Source: Catenovulum adriaticum
Lineage (GTDB): Bacteria; Pseudomonadota; Gammaproteobacteria; Enterobacterales; Alteromonadaceae
DNA length: 64,000 nt
Direction: 5' to 3'
Assembly: GCF_026725475.1 (NCBI RefSeq)
Contig: NZ_CP109965.1
Coordinates: 434,001 to 498,000, forward strand
Below are positions 49,401 through 57,940 of the stretch, piece after piece (within the stretch, counting starts at the first letter, position 1; each line of letters opens with the position of its first letter). The position numbers and the translations under genes were made by a program. Under the pieces are notes generated by a model. That model ran no database searches. It saw only the letters and a list, made by a program, of their open reading frames with translations, and was not told where the DNA came from.

Positions 49401-50987
49401 TTAGTGACGGAAATGACGCATGCCAGTAAAGACCATTGTCATATCGTGCTCGTCTGCCGCGTTAATAACTTCTTCATCACGCATTGAGCCACCAGGCTGA
49501 ATAACCGCTTTAATACCAGCGGCTGCAGCTGCATCTATACCATCACGGAATGGGAAAAATGCATCTGATGCCATGACTGAACCTGCAACTTCTAGGTTTT
49601 CATCAGCGGCTTTAATACCAGCAATTTTAGCGCTGTAAACTCGGCTCATTTGACCAGCACCAACACCGATAGTTTGATTGCCTTTTGCATACACAATGGC
49701 GTTTGACTTAACGTATTTCGCGACTTTCCAGCAGAATAATAAATCAGTTAATTCTTGTTCGCTTGGCTGGCGTTTTGAAACTACTTTTAAGTCGTCTTTT
49801 GAAACCATACCTTGATCGCGGTCTTGAACTAATAAACCACCGTTAACGCGTTTAAAATCACGTTCAGTTGTTTTGTCTGACCACTCTCCACATTCTAATA
49901 CCCGAACATTTTGTTTCGCTGCTAAAATCTGTTGTGCACCAGCTGAAACTGAAGGTGCGATAATCACTTCAACAAATTGACGAGAAATAATCGCTTCGGC
50001 CGTGTCAGCATCTAATTCTTGGTTAAACGCAATAATGCCCCCAAATGCTGACGTTGGATCAGTTTGGTACGCTTTATCGTAAGCACTTAATAGGTTATCA
50101 CCTAAAGCGACACCACAAGGGTTAGCGTGTTTTACTATAACACAAGCTGGTTCGGCAAATTCTTTTACACATTCAAGTGCCGCATCGGTATCCGCAATAT
50201 TGTTGTACGATAAAGCTTTACCTTGTAATTGATTGGCAGTTGAGACGGATGCTTCTTGCGCATTCGCTTCAACATAAAATGCAGCTTGCTGGTGGCTATT
50301 TTCGCCGTAGCGGCAATCTTGTTTTTTAATAAACTGCGAATTAAAGGTACGTGGGAATTGGCTATTTTCAGCTTTTTCGTTATGGTAATCCGGTACCATT
50401 TTACCAAAGTAGTTAGCAATCATGCCATCGTACGCAGCTGTGTGTTCAAAGGCTGCAATCGCTAAATCAAAACGAGTTTGATAAGTTAATGAACCTTGAT
50501 TGTCTTTTATTTCAGCTAATACGCGATCGTAATCACTAGCATTAACAATAATAGTCACGTCTTTATGGTTTTTAGCCGCAGAGCGAACCATAGTTGGGCC
50601 GCCAATATCAATGTTTTCAATTGCATCTTCTAACGAGCAGTCAGGGTTTGCAACTGTGCTGGCAAATGGATATAAGTTAACAACAACCATATCGATACCG
50701 TTAATACCATGCTCAGACATGACAGCGTCATCTTGACCACGACGACCTAAAATACCGCCATGAACTTTCGGGTGTAATGTTTTTACACGACCGTCCATCA
50801 TTTCAGGAAAACCTGTATAATCTGATACTTCAGTGGCTGCAATTTGATTTGCTTGAAGTAATTTGAAAGTACCACCAGTTGATAAGATTTCAACGCCATT
50901 AGCAACTAATGAGCGTGCAAATTCAACAATACCAGTTTTGTCTGAAACACTAATAAGCGCACGTTTGATCGGGCGAGCTGTATCCAT
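49401..50987 (-). CDS. purH: Bifunctional AICAR formyltransferase / IMP cyclohydrolase
   Basis: 528 residues. The N-terminal MGS-like IMP cyclohydrolase domain ([30 protein letters not shown]) is followed by the AICAR transformylase domain with [13 protein letters not shown] and [24 protein letters not shown]. These give the last two steps of IMP synthesis. The protein ends in [11 protein letters not shown], as in E. coli. Confidence 0.97.
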   Translation of the reverse strand: MDTARPIKRALISVSDKTGIVEFARSLVANGVEILSTGGTFKLLQANQIAATEVSDYTGFPEMMDGRVKTLHPKVHGGILGRRGQDDAVMSEHGINGIDMVVVNLYPFASTVANPDCSLEDAIENIDIGGPTMVRSAAKNHKDVTIIVNASDYDRVLAEIKDNQGSLTYQTRFDLAIAAFEHTAAYDGMIANYFGKMVPDYHNEKAENSQFPRTFNSQFIKKQDCRYGENSHQQAAFYVEANAQEASVSTANQLQGKALSYNNIADTDAALECVKEFAEPACVIVKHANPCGVALGDNLLSAYDKAYQTDPTSAFGGIIAFNQELDADTAEAIISRQFVEVIIAPSVSAGAQQILAAKQNVRVLECGEWSDKTTERDFKRVNGGLLVQDRDQGMVSKDDLKVVSKRQPSEQELTDLLFCWKVAKYVKSNAIVYAKGNQTIGVGAGQMSRVYSAKIAGIKAADENLEVAGSVMASDAFFPFRDGIDAAAAAGIKAVIQPGGSMRDEEVINAADEHDMTMVFTGMRHFRH

Positions 50988-51067
50988 TGTTAATTAATTA
51001 CCTTGTTTTAAATGAGAACGGGTTAAATTTTAACCCTTTTATTTGTAAATTAGACTGACGGAAACGA

Positions 51068-51091
51068 AAAAAGCACCCTAGGGTGCTTTCG
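51068..51091 (-). terminator. Terminator after fis
   Basis: AAAGCACCC pairs with GGGTGCTTT around TA. Read on the minus strand it is followed by a T-run (TTTTTT counting from the stem). It lies 15 bases from the fis stop. Confidence 0.88.
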
Positions 51092-51106
51092 TTCAAAACT
51101 CAGTGT

Positions 51107-51400
51107 TTAGTTCATGCCGTATTTTTTTAACTTTTTACGTAAAGTGCCACGGTTTATACCTAACATATTAGCAGCGCGAGTTTGGTTGCCGCGAGTATAA
51201 AGCATAATTTCTTCTAATAAAGGTGCTTCAACTTCTGAAATAACAATATCATAAAAATCATCAATATCTTGTCCGCTTAACTGAGACAAGTAGTTAGTGA
51301 CAGCTTGTTTTACAGACGCACGTAATGGCTTTTGAGTTTGTTCTTGAGCAGTGGTAACTGTACCAGTAACTAATTCAGGAGAAACATTTTGTTCAAACAT
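51107..51400 (-). CDS. fis: Fis, nucleoid-associated DNA-binding protein
   Basis: 97 residues, one less than E. coli Fis. The C-terminal helix-turn-helix [27 protein letters not shown](M/N) is nearly identical to the family; the N-terminal part forms the beta-hairpin arms and dimer helices. Fis bends DNA and boosts rRNA/tRNA promoters in fast growth. It lies 15 bases after dusB, the conserved dusB-fis operon. Confidence 0.97.
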   Translation of the reverse strand: MFEQNVSPELVTGTVTTAQEQTQKPLRASVKQAVTNYLSQLSGQDIDDFYDIVISEVEAPLLEEIMLYTRGNQTRAANMLGINRGTLRKKLKKYGMN

Positions 51401-51415
51401 ATTAACGACTCTTCT

Positions 51416-52384
51416 CTAATTTATTAGGTTATCAAAAAATAATGCTAAGCTATCGAGCTGGCCAGAGGCACTATCGATGGCATTAAATTCGCGGCGAAAA
51501 TCAGTTTCTACCGCTAAAGTTTTTAAGTACCAAGCCACGTGTTTACGCGCGGTTCGGTAGCCTTTTTCATTTCCATAAAATTCGTGCATGGCTTGCACAT
51601 GCAACAAAACCATATCGCGTATTTCAACAATGCTGGGTTTACTTGTTACTTTACCCGTTTGCATTAGCTCGTTAATTTCACGAAATAACCAAGGGTTACC
51701 TTGAGCACCTCGGCCGATCATAATTGCATCGGCACCCGTAAAATTAATGACATCTAATGCACGTTGTGCTGTGCAAATATCACCATTGGCAATCACAGGT
51801 ATAGACACATTTTGTTTAATGTCTCTAATTGTTTTAAATTCAGCTTCACCTTTAAACATACAGGCTCGCGTTCTGCCATGAACCGCTAAAGCTTGAACGC
51901 CTGCTTGCTCAGCTATTTGAGCAATTTGAATGCCGTTTCGGTTATCGGGTGACCAACCTGTGCGAATTTTTAAAGTCACAGGTACAGAAACTGAGTTGAC
52001 CACCTTATTTAAAATTTGTTCAACTAACTGCGGATCTTGCAACAATGCAGAACCTGCTAGTTTTTTATTTACCTTTTTTGCTGGGCAGCCCATATTGATA
52101 TCAATAATGTCTGCACCGTTCTCTGCATTATGCTGGGCTGCCTGCGCCATTAATTCTGGATCGCAACCTGCAATTTGTACCGAACGAATACCAGTTTCAC
52201 CTGTGTGATCCATTCGTAACCGAGATTTTTCTGTCGCCCATACGCTAGGATTACTCGACAGCATTTCACCTACCGCCAAGCCAGCGCCGAGCTCTCGGCA
52301 AATTTGACGAAAGGGTCTGTCAGTAATTCCGGCCATTGGCGCAAGAATAACTGGATTATTTAAAGTGTAATTACCAATTTGCAT
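51416..52384 (-). CDS. dusB: tRNA-dihydrouridine synthase B
   Basis: 322 residues. TIM-barrel FMN enzyme with APMAGITDRPFRQICRELGAGLAVGEM, DINMGCPAKKVNKKLAGSALL (catalytic Cys in GCPAKK) and IANGDICTAQRAL / GADAIMIGRGAQGNPW. It reduces U17 in tRNA. It is the first gene of the dusB-fis operon, whose promoter must lie in the A+T-rich region after 52384. Confidence 0.96.
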   Translation of the reverse strand: MQIGNYTLNNPVILAPMAGITDRPFRQICRELGAGLAVGEMLSSNPSVWATEKSRLRMDHTGETGIRSVQIAGCDPELMAQAAQHNAENGADIIDINMGCPAKKVNKKLAGSALLQDPQLVEQILNKVVNSVSVPVTLKIRTGWSPDNRNGIQIAQIAEQAGVQALAVHGRTRACMFKGEAEFKTIRDIKQNVSIPVIANGDICTAQRALDVINFTGADAIMIGRGAQGNPWLFREINELMQTGKVTSKPSIVEIRDMVLLHVQAMHEFYGNEKGYRTARKHVAWYLKTLAVETDFRREFNAIDSASGQLDSLALFFDNLIN

Positions 52385-52716
52385 ATCTATATTGTTTGGT
52401 TAAAACACCATCAGCTCAAAAAGGGCGGCTAGTTTACGGATTTTTTGTAAGAGTGCAAAGCCTATTTTTTAAACAATCTGGTTTTTTTTATTGTCAAGTG
52501 ATCAGAGTAAAAAGCAAGCAAAAAAATGACAGAAATATGAAGGGAATTTTGACTATTTTGTAAATTTATTGTTGTTAATGTAGCTAAAATGCTTAATTAG
52601 ACTGGGTTGAGCAAAAGCTTGATAAGCTATTTTATAGCGTTTTTTATTTTGAAAGCGAAATTTTAAGCATAAAAAAACCGCAACAAGTGCGGTTTTTTAC
52701 TAAAGCGAGATTGGTT
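52385..52716. other. A+T-rich region upstream of dusB-fis
   Basis: About 330 bases without a gene. It is strongly A+T-rich, as expected for a fis promoter region that binds Fis and H-NS-like proteins. No clear -35/-10 pair is claimed. It ends with the terminator of the small gene to its right. Confidence 0.4.
52671..52697. terminator. Terminator after the small membrane protein gene
   Basis: AAAAAACCGC pairs with GCGGTTTTTT around a 7-base loop, giving T-runs on both strands. It is 20 bases from the small gene's stop. Confidence 0.85.
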
Positions 52717-52905
52717 TTAAATTAACCAAAATACTAAAAATATCGCAAAGCTACTTGCGGCAAAAAAAGCGTATTCAATCCGAGCTATTTTTAATGCATC
52801 TGCGTTATCAGCTTTTTCAGTTGCACCTAAAAAACTAAAGGTAATAAACATAGCTAATGCGAGTAAAGTCACGTTAACTTCAATTGCGCTAATTAAATTT
52901 TCCAT
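52717..52905 (-). CDS. Small putative two-helix membrane protein
   Basis: 62 residues, family not recognised. Two hydrophobic stretches (VTLLALAMFITFSFLGA and FFAASSFAIFLVFWLI) flank a charged loop (EKADNADALKIARIEY), suggesting a hairpin in the inner membrane with both ends outside or both inside. A good terminator just after the stop supports a real gene. Against it, no clear ribosome site precedes the ATG. No function is proposed. Confidence 0.5.
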   Translation of the reverse strand: MENLISAIEVNVTLLALAMFITFSFLGATEKADNADALKIARIEYAFFAASSFAIFLVFWLI

Positions 52906-53324
52906 AGGGGGTTTAGCCTAATCATAAATAAATATCATATCTAATGCGCGTATTGTAATTAAGCTAAGGTATAAAAAACAAGTTTATTTAGGATAAAAAA
53001 CAAGCCAGATCAAAAAATAAGCGAAAAAAGGAAAATTAGGCCTGCTAAATATGAAAACAGGCACTATTGACGCTTGGCTAATTGAAAAATTTACAGGGGA
53101 CATTGTTAAAGTTAATTAAGTCCCAGCCATTTTGTTGAGTAAGTGAGCTAGAATAAGGCTAACGCATTATTTATTCCAAGGTATATGAAAGCCTTATTTT
53201 AAACCGCTTGGGGTTTTATACAGCGGAAGTTAGCTTTGATATTATATCTTGAAATGTATTTTGGTACGGCTTTTGCGCGTGGTTATTATGGTAAAGCTAT
53301 AGATTAAATATAAAGGAGCGAGTC
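52906..53324. other. Intergenic region upstream of the aldehyde dehydrogenase
   Basis: About 420 A+T-rich bases. A 22-codon open stretch starting at ATG 53051 ends at 53119 but has no clear ribosome site. The dehydrogenase ribosome site AAGGAGCGAG is at 53313-53322. No RNA gene or repeat is seen. Confidence 0.4.
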
Positions 53325-54719
53325 ATGGCTATTTCTGAAAAAGCACATCAATCTGCAATTGAAATTATAAACCCTGCCAATAATGAATTTGTGCGCCGTT
53401 ATCAAACAATGTCGCAAGCACAGCTTCATCAAGTGATTGATTCAGTTAATGACGCATTTAATGGCTGGCGAACATTTAGTCTTAAACAGCGCGGCCAATG
53501 TTTTAAAAAAGCTTCAGCATTATTAACCGCTCAAAGTACTGAGCTTGCTAATTTAATGACCCAAGAAATGGGTAAGGTACATAAAGAAGCGCTAGGAGAA
53601 ATTAAAAAGTGTGCTTGGGTATGTGAATATTACGCGGACAAAGCAGAGTCATTTTTGGCTGATGAAGAGATTGAATCTGATTTATCAGAAAGTTGGGTGA
53701 GTTATCAACCCTTAGGTGTAGTGCTTTCTGTTATGCCATGGAATTTTCCATTTTGGCAAGTATTTCGTTTTGCGGCACCTACCTTAATGGCAGGCAATGT
53801 GGCTTTACTTAAACATGCCCGCCAAGTAACGGGTTGTGCTTTAGCGATTGAGGCTATTTTTGAACAAGCAGGTTTTCCAAAAAATGTATTTAAAAGCTTA
53901 TTAATTTCAAGCGATGAAGTTGAATCAGTTATTAAACATAAAGCGGTTAGAGCGGTTACTTTAACGGGCAGTACGAACGCAGGTAGCAAGGTTGCTTCAA
54001 CCGCTGGCAAATATATAAAAAAAACAGTATTGGAATTAGGCGGAAGCGACCCTTATATCATATTAAGTGATGCAGATATTCAATTAGCTGCAGAAAAGTC
54101 TTGTCAAAGCCGAATGATAAACGCAGGGCAAAGCTGCATAGCTGCTAAGCGTTTTATTGTACTGGAAGATGTTTATGATGAATTTCTTCAAGCTTTTAAA
54201 GCGCAAATGCAAAATAAAGTAATGGGTGATCCTAATCATCCAGAATCAGATTTTGGACCACAGGCTAATTTGGATTTAAGAGATATACTACACCAGCAAG
54301 TGACATCGTCAATTAAAGCTGGCGCTAAATGTGTTTTAGGCGGCGAAATTCCGGCTAAAGCGGGCGCTTGGTATCCGGCAACTATACTTAGCGAGGTTCA
54401 GTCGGGCATGCCTGCTTATAATGAGGAATTATTTGGCCCGGTTGCCTCTGTTATTAAAGCAAAAAATATTGAACATGCGATTGAAATTGCCAATGATTCA
54501 GAGTTTGGTTTGGGCGGTGCTATTTTTACTCAAGATATAGCTTTAGCTAAAAAACTCGCTAAAGAGGCTTTAGATACAGGGACTGTTGCAATTAATGATT
54601 TTGTAAAATCAGATCCAAGATTACCATTTGGCGGCGTTAAAACGAGTGGGTATGGACGTGAACTGGCTAGTTTTGGGATTAAAGAGTTTGTGAATATTAA
54701 AACAATTGGCGTTGCTTAA
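53325..54719 (+). CDS. NAD(P)-dependent aldehyde dehydrogenase, succinate-semialdehyde dehydrogenase-like
   Basis: 464 residues, slightly shorter than GabD (about 482). VMPWNFPFWQVFR binds cofactor, TGSTNAGSKVAS is the Rossmann turn, LELGGSDPYIIL carries the general-base Glu and NAGQSCIAAKRF the catalytic Cys. The sequence (LGVVLSVMPWNFPFWQ, RLPFGGVKTSGYGREL) is closest to the Sad/GabD2-like class. It stands alone and its substrate is not fixed by context. Confidence 0.88.
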   Translation: MAISEKAHQSAIEIINPANNEFVRRYQTMSQAQLHQVIDSVNDAFNGWRTFSLKQRGQCFKKASALLTAQSTELANLMTQEMGKVHKEALGEIKKCAWVCEYYADKAESFLADEEIESDLSESWVSYQPLGVVLSVMPWNFPFWQVFRFAAPTLMAGNVALLKHARQVTGCALAIEAIFEQAGFPKNVFKSLLISSDEVESVIKHKAVRAVTLTGSTNAGSKVASTAGKYIKKTVLELGGSDPYIILSDADIQLAAEKSCQSRMINAGQSCIAAKRFIVLEDVYDEFLQAFKAQMQNKVMGDPNHPESDFGPQANLDLRDILHQQVTSSIKAGAKCVLGGEIPAKAGAWYPATILSEVQSGMPAYNEELFGPVASVIKAKNIEHAIEIANDSEFGLGGAIFTQDIALAKKLAKEALDTGTVAINDFVKSDPRLPFGGVKTSGYGRELASFGIKEFVNIKTIGVA

Positions 54720-54755
54720 ACTGATAATTTGAGTAGATTATTACTTGTATTGCGT

Positions 54756-54781
54756 AAGCTGGTTTTGCTTTAAACCAGCTT
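54756..54781 (+). terminator. Stem-loop after the aldehyde dehydrogenase gene
   Basis: AAGCTGGTTT pairs perfectly with AAACCAGCTT around a 6-base loop. No T-run follows, so it may be a weak or factor-assisted terminator. Confidence 0.55.
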
Positions 54782-55149
54782 GCATATCCGACTCCTAAGG
54801 AAAATAGAGAAAAATATCGCGAAACAATACTTGAATATTGCTTATGTAACTATGCAATACATAAGTTATGAAAAGGCAAGTGAACACTTTCATAAAAGCA
54901 GCGCAAAAAACATCTAATGGCTTAACTATTCTAAAAATACGCGAGAGGTCAACAGACCCTCGTCTCTTATCTCAATTATTGCATCCTATTTACTCTCAGT
55001 GATAAAACTCCGTTTGCTTAAATTAACCTAGCTTATTCAGCCAAACGACGATTTGGGTTTGATTATTTTTGTCAGTTTTTATTAAATATTGCAATCTTAA
55101 GTAAATATGCGCAAGATCAGCGGTTATATTTAAGTCAGCAAACAGTAAT
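54782..55149. other. Intergenic region with unexplained hairpins upstream of the DUF3859/Csx16-CARF module
   Basis: About 370 bases without a plausible gene. Two stem-loops are visible: CTTATGT / ACATAAG at 54841-54865, and a stronger one at 54942-54962 with CGAG-A-GGTC pairing to GACC-CTCG around AACA. No direct repeats of CRISPR type are present. It presumably holds the promoter of the module. Confidence 0.4.
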
Positions 55150-55581
55150 ATGTCTAAATTAAAATCCGAAGTATCTATTTCAAGCTATGGCATTTATACC
55201 CAATGGGATGCAAAATCTAAAAGCTTACCTAAAATTAAAACCTTTACTACTGAGGTTATCGCCGAGGTAGATGTAGAGTTTGGGATGATCATCAATTTTA
55301 AAAAAGCGAAAGGGGAAAAGCTTAAATTTTGTATTTATCATCCTGATATTCCAAATGATGATGGTGAGGTTATGCCCCCATTTGAAGGTGAAGAATATGT
55401 GGGGAACAATAACTGGGATTTTTATTTAGGGGACACTATTTGGCCTCCAGTCAATAATAAGTTAGGTGATTGGCGGATGACAGTTGAGCTAAAAGGTAAA
55501 ATTGTTGCTGATAAAACTTTTGCGTTGATTGAAGAAGAAGAAAAAAGCGAAGCTAACTTTTGGAAAAAACGTGGCTTTTAA
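55150..55581 (+). CDS. DUF3859-like protein of unknown function
   Basis: 143 residues, no signal peptide and no membrane helix. SISSYGIYT near the N-terminus and an all-beta pattern with NNWDFYLGDTIWPPVNNKLGDWRMTVELKG suggest a DUF3859-type immunoglobulin-like sandwich; this recognition is from memory and moderate. The acidic stretch IEEEEKSEANFWKKRGF ends it. It lies 35 bases before the Csx16-CARF fusion gene on the same strand, so the two may be co-expressed. No function is known. Confidence 0.6.
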   Translation: MSKLKSEVSISSYGIYTQWDAKSKSLPKIKTFTTEVIAEVDVEFGMIINFKKAKGEKLKFCIYHPDIPNDDGEVMPPFEGEEYVGNNNWDFYLGDTIWPPVNNKLGDWRMTVELKGKIVADKTFALIEEEEKSEANFWKKRGF

Positions 55582-55616
55582 TGTGCTGCTGTGTCTCACT
55601 GTGATGGAATGAATGT

Positions 55617-56891
55617 ATGGCTAAAATAGCAGTAATGCCTTATGCCGGGGCACGTAAATGGTTATATAAAGAAGTTCACGGGATAGAATCTTTTGCCGAT
55701 GAATTGGATTTAAGCACTATATCGGCGGGTGATAAAGTATATGGCGCATTATCGGTAGAGCAGGCTGCAGCCATCTGTGAAAAAAACGCTGAGTATTTCC
55801 ATTTATCTGTTTCTGATCCTCGTTTACTAACCTCTGAATACGATGTGTTTCGAATCGCTAACCCAAGTTTAGATGCTTTTTTTGTCAATGGAACCAGTGA
55901 AGCGGTATTGACTAAATGGCTGAAAAACACCGCTGATGTAATAAAGCGTAAAGTATGCCAATTGTCTAGAGACAAGATACCTCTGCGAGTCGCTGATATT
56001 AAATTAGCCTTGTTTGCCCTCATTGCGGCTTCAGCTATTGGTATGTTTGCTAATGCGTTGGGTGGTGCCTTATTGTTTGACGTTCATGTTATAAACTGGT
56101 TTGGCAAAGATCAGGCGTGGTTAAATCGGCATTTTAGTTTGTATTGGATAATCGAGTTAATTTTTTGTTTTTTGTTATTTTTGTGGGCATCATGGTCTTT
56201 GCGTGTTCAAGCTCGCCAATGGGTGCCGCTTAGAGATGTAAAAAGAAGAGAAGCCGATCAAGCTTATGCCGGTTTAGTGCTTACTTTATCTAGTGGTTTT
56301 AGATTTGAGCAAAGAGATGGGTGCTGGTTTTTTATAAAGCAAAAACATGGTTTTTCCAGTGAGGTCGAATTAACGGGTGATTTACAGCAAGATATTGAAT
56401 TGCTCATGCCGCTTAAAATTCAGTGGGAGCTTATTTTACGCATTGTGCGCGCTCAGGCGTGTCATACAAACACCAAATTAAAGCGAGTGATGCTGTTAGG
56501 TTCTCAAGATTGTAGTATTAAAAATAGAGAAGGGGTCGTTGAGCGAATATCTGCGGGGACTTATCCGGCGATAAATAACGCGCTTCAGGTTTTAGCAACT
56601 TATCCTGAATTTAAGCAAATTCAATTTGAACCTTATCCGATACCGATCCCTCCTAATGATGTTGAAGCTTATTACAATGCCTACTTAAAAATTGCAAAAA
56701 ATTGGCAGCAGCTTCATGACTTACCTGAAGAAGATATCTTAATTGATATCACCGGTGGTAAATCATTAAACAGTGTGGCGGCAGCACTAGCGACATTACA
56801 TAATAAAATGCAATTTCATTATATTGATACCAATAATTTAAATGATGTTTTGGTTTATGCAATGGAATATCGTCAACAAAATATTAATTAG
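55617..56891 (+). CDS. Csx16-like / two-TM / CARF-like fusion protein
   Basis: 424 residues. Residues 1-90 resemble Csx16 (VVA1548 family), a CRISPR type III ring nuclease: YAGARKWL, ISAGDKVYGALSVEQAAAIC and AEYFHLSV align with its GA-W, GD-V-G-LP and Y-HLS pattern. Two membrane helices lie at ~128-150 and ~175-195. Residues ~210-424 look like a CARF domain; the key motif is LIDITGGKSLNSVAAALA at 375-391, as in CARF/SAVED nucleotide sensors. The family would bind and may degrade cyclic oligoadenylate. No cas gene or array is nearby. murB follows after 26 bases. Domain calls are by eye, not by search. Confidence 0.65.
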   Translation: MAKIAVMPYAGARKWLYKEVHGIESFADELDLSTISAGDKVYGALSVEQAAAICEKNAEYFHLSVSDPRLLTSEYDVFRIANPSLDAFFVNGTSEAVLTKWLKNTADVIKRKVCQLSRDKIPLRVADIKLALFALIAASAIGMFANALGGALLFDVHVINWFGKDQAWLNRHFSLYWIIELIFCFLLFLWASWSLRVQARQWVPLRDVKRREADQAYAGLVLTLSSGFRFEQRDGCWFFIKQKHGFSSEVELTGDLQQDIELLMPLKIQWELILRIVRAQACHTNTKLKRVMLLGSQDCSIKNREGVVERISAGTYPAINNALQVLATYPEFKQIQFEPYPIPIPPNDVEAYYNAYLKIAKNWQQLHDLPEEDILIDITGGKSLNSVAAALATLHNKMQFHYIDTNNLNDVLVYAMEYRQQNIN

Positions 56892-56917
56892 ATTTATCAT
56901 ACTATATAGGAAAGCCA

Positions 56918-57940
56918 TTGTTTTCAGTTTCAAATTCGTTTGGGTTATCCGTTAACACACGCCAGTTTATTCACTGGCCAGATCATGCTGATGTATTTGA
57001 CCCTTCTCAACCGTTTTTAATAGTTGGTGCGGGCAGTAATTTATTGTTTATAGACCCTGAATATCAGGGACAAATTGTAACTGCAAGCGATCAAACGTTT
57101 AGCTACAGCGAATCAGATGCTCATTATATTGTTACCTTAGGTGCTAGTCTAAACTGGCATCATACTGTTGAAAGGCTCATTAAATTGGGCATGTTTGGGC
57201 TTGAAAATTTAGCGCTAATCCCAGGAACCGTTGGCGCCGCACCGGTGCAAAATATTGGCGCTTACGGTGTTGAATTTAGCCAATTTTGTAGCTCTGTTAC
57301 TGGCATCGATCTAATCACAGGTCAAAGCCAAACATTATTGAGGACTGATTGCCATTTTGATTATCGAGATTCTATATTTAAGCATCAATTAAACGATCGA
57401 TTTTTAATTACCCAAGTTAAATTGGCATTACCAAAGCACTGGCAGCCAAATTTAAGTTACGGTCCGCTTCAAAAATTAAGCAATCCAAGCGCTAAAAATA
57501 TCTTTGAAACAGTTTGTCAGGTTAGACAAACGAAGTTACCCGACCCAAAACAGTTAGGTAATGCGGGCAGCTTTTTTAAAAATCCAGTTATTGATTCACA
57601 GCTGTTTGCAAAACTACAACTAACAGACCCTGATATTCCTAATTATCCGCAAGCCAATGGGCAAGTTAAAATAGCCGCGGGCTATTTAATTGAACGGGCT
57701 GGGTTGAAGGGGACAAGTTATAAACAAGCGAAAGTGCATCAAAACCAAGCGCTGGTTTTAGTTAATCAAGGCGGTGCCAGCGGTGAGCAAATCTGTTATT
57801 TAGCGGCAAAGGTTAGGCAAAAAGTATTTGAGGCTTATCAAATTAGGTTATCACCTGAAGTTAGATTTATTGGTAAAACGAGTGAAATCGATTCAGAAGC
57901 TTTGTTGGAATCATTAATGAGTACGGGGCAAGTTAAATGA
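56918..57940 (+). CDS. murB: UDP-N-acetylenolpyruvoylglucosamine reductase
   Basis: 340 residues from a TTG at 56918, since SNSFGLSVN aligns with the type I MurB N-terminus. LGAGSNLLF-like FAD loop (VGAGSNLLFIDPEYQG), LENLALIPGTVGAAPVQNIGAYG and NAGSFFKNPV (catalytic Ser) are present. It reduces the enolpyruvyl group in peptidoglycan precursor synthesis. It overlaps birA by 4 bases; murB-birA-coaX is a standard order in the group. Confidence 0.95.
   Translation: MFSVSNSFGLSVNTRQFIHWPDHADVFDPSQPFLIVGAGSNLLFIDPEYQGQIVTASDQTFSYSESDAHYIVTLGASLNWHHTVERLIKLGMFGLENLALIPGTVGAAPVQNIGAYGVEFSQFCSSVTGIDLITGQSQTLLRTDCHFDYRDSIFKHQLNDRFLITQVKLALPKHWQPNLSYGPLQKLSNPSAKNIFETVCQVRQTKLPDPKQLGNAGSFFKNPVIDSQLFAKLQLTDPDIPNYPQANGQVKIAAGYLIERAGLKGTSYKQAKVHQNQALVLVNQGGASGEQICYLAAKVRQKVFEAYQIRLSPEVRFIGKTSEIDSEALLESLMSTGQVK

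Noticed and set aside
53051..53119. 22-codon open stretch starting MKTGTIDAWLIEK
   Set aside because: Too short, without a clear ribosome site or supporting conservation that can be judged here.
54720..57000. CRISPR array near the Csx16-like gene
   Set aside because: Looked for evenly spaced direct repeats of 24-40 bases here and elsewhere in the window; none were seen.
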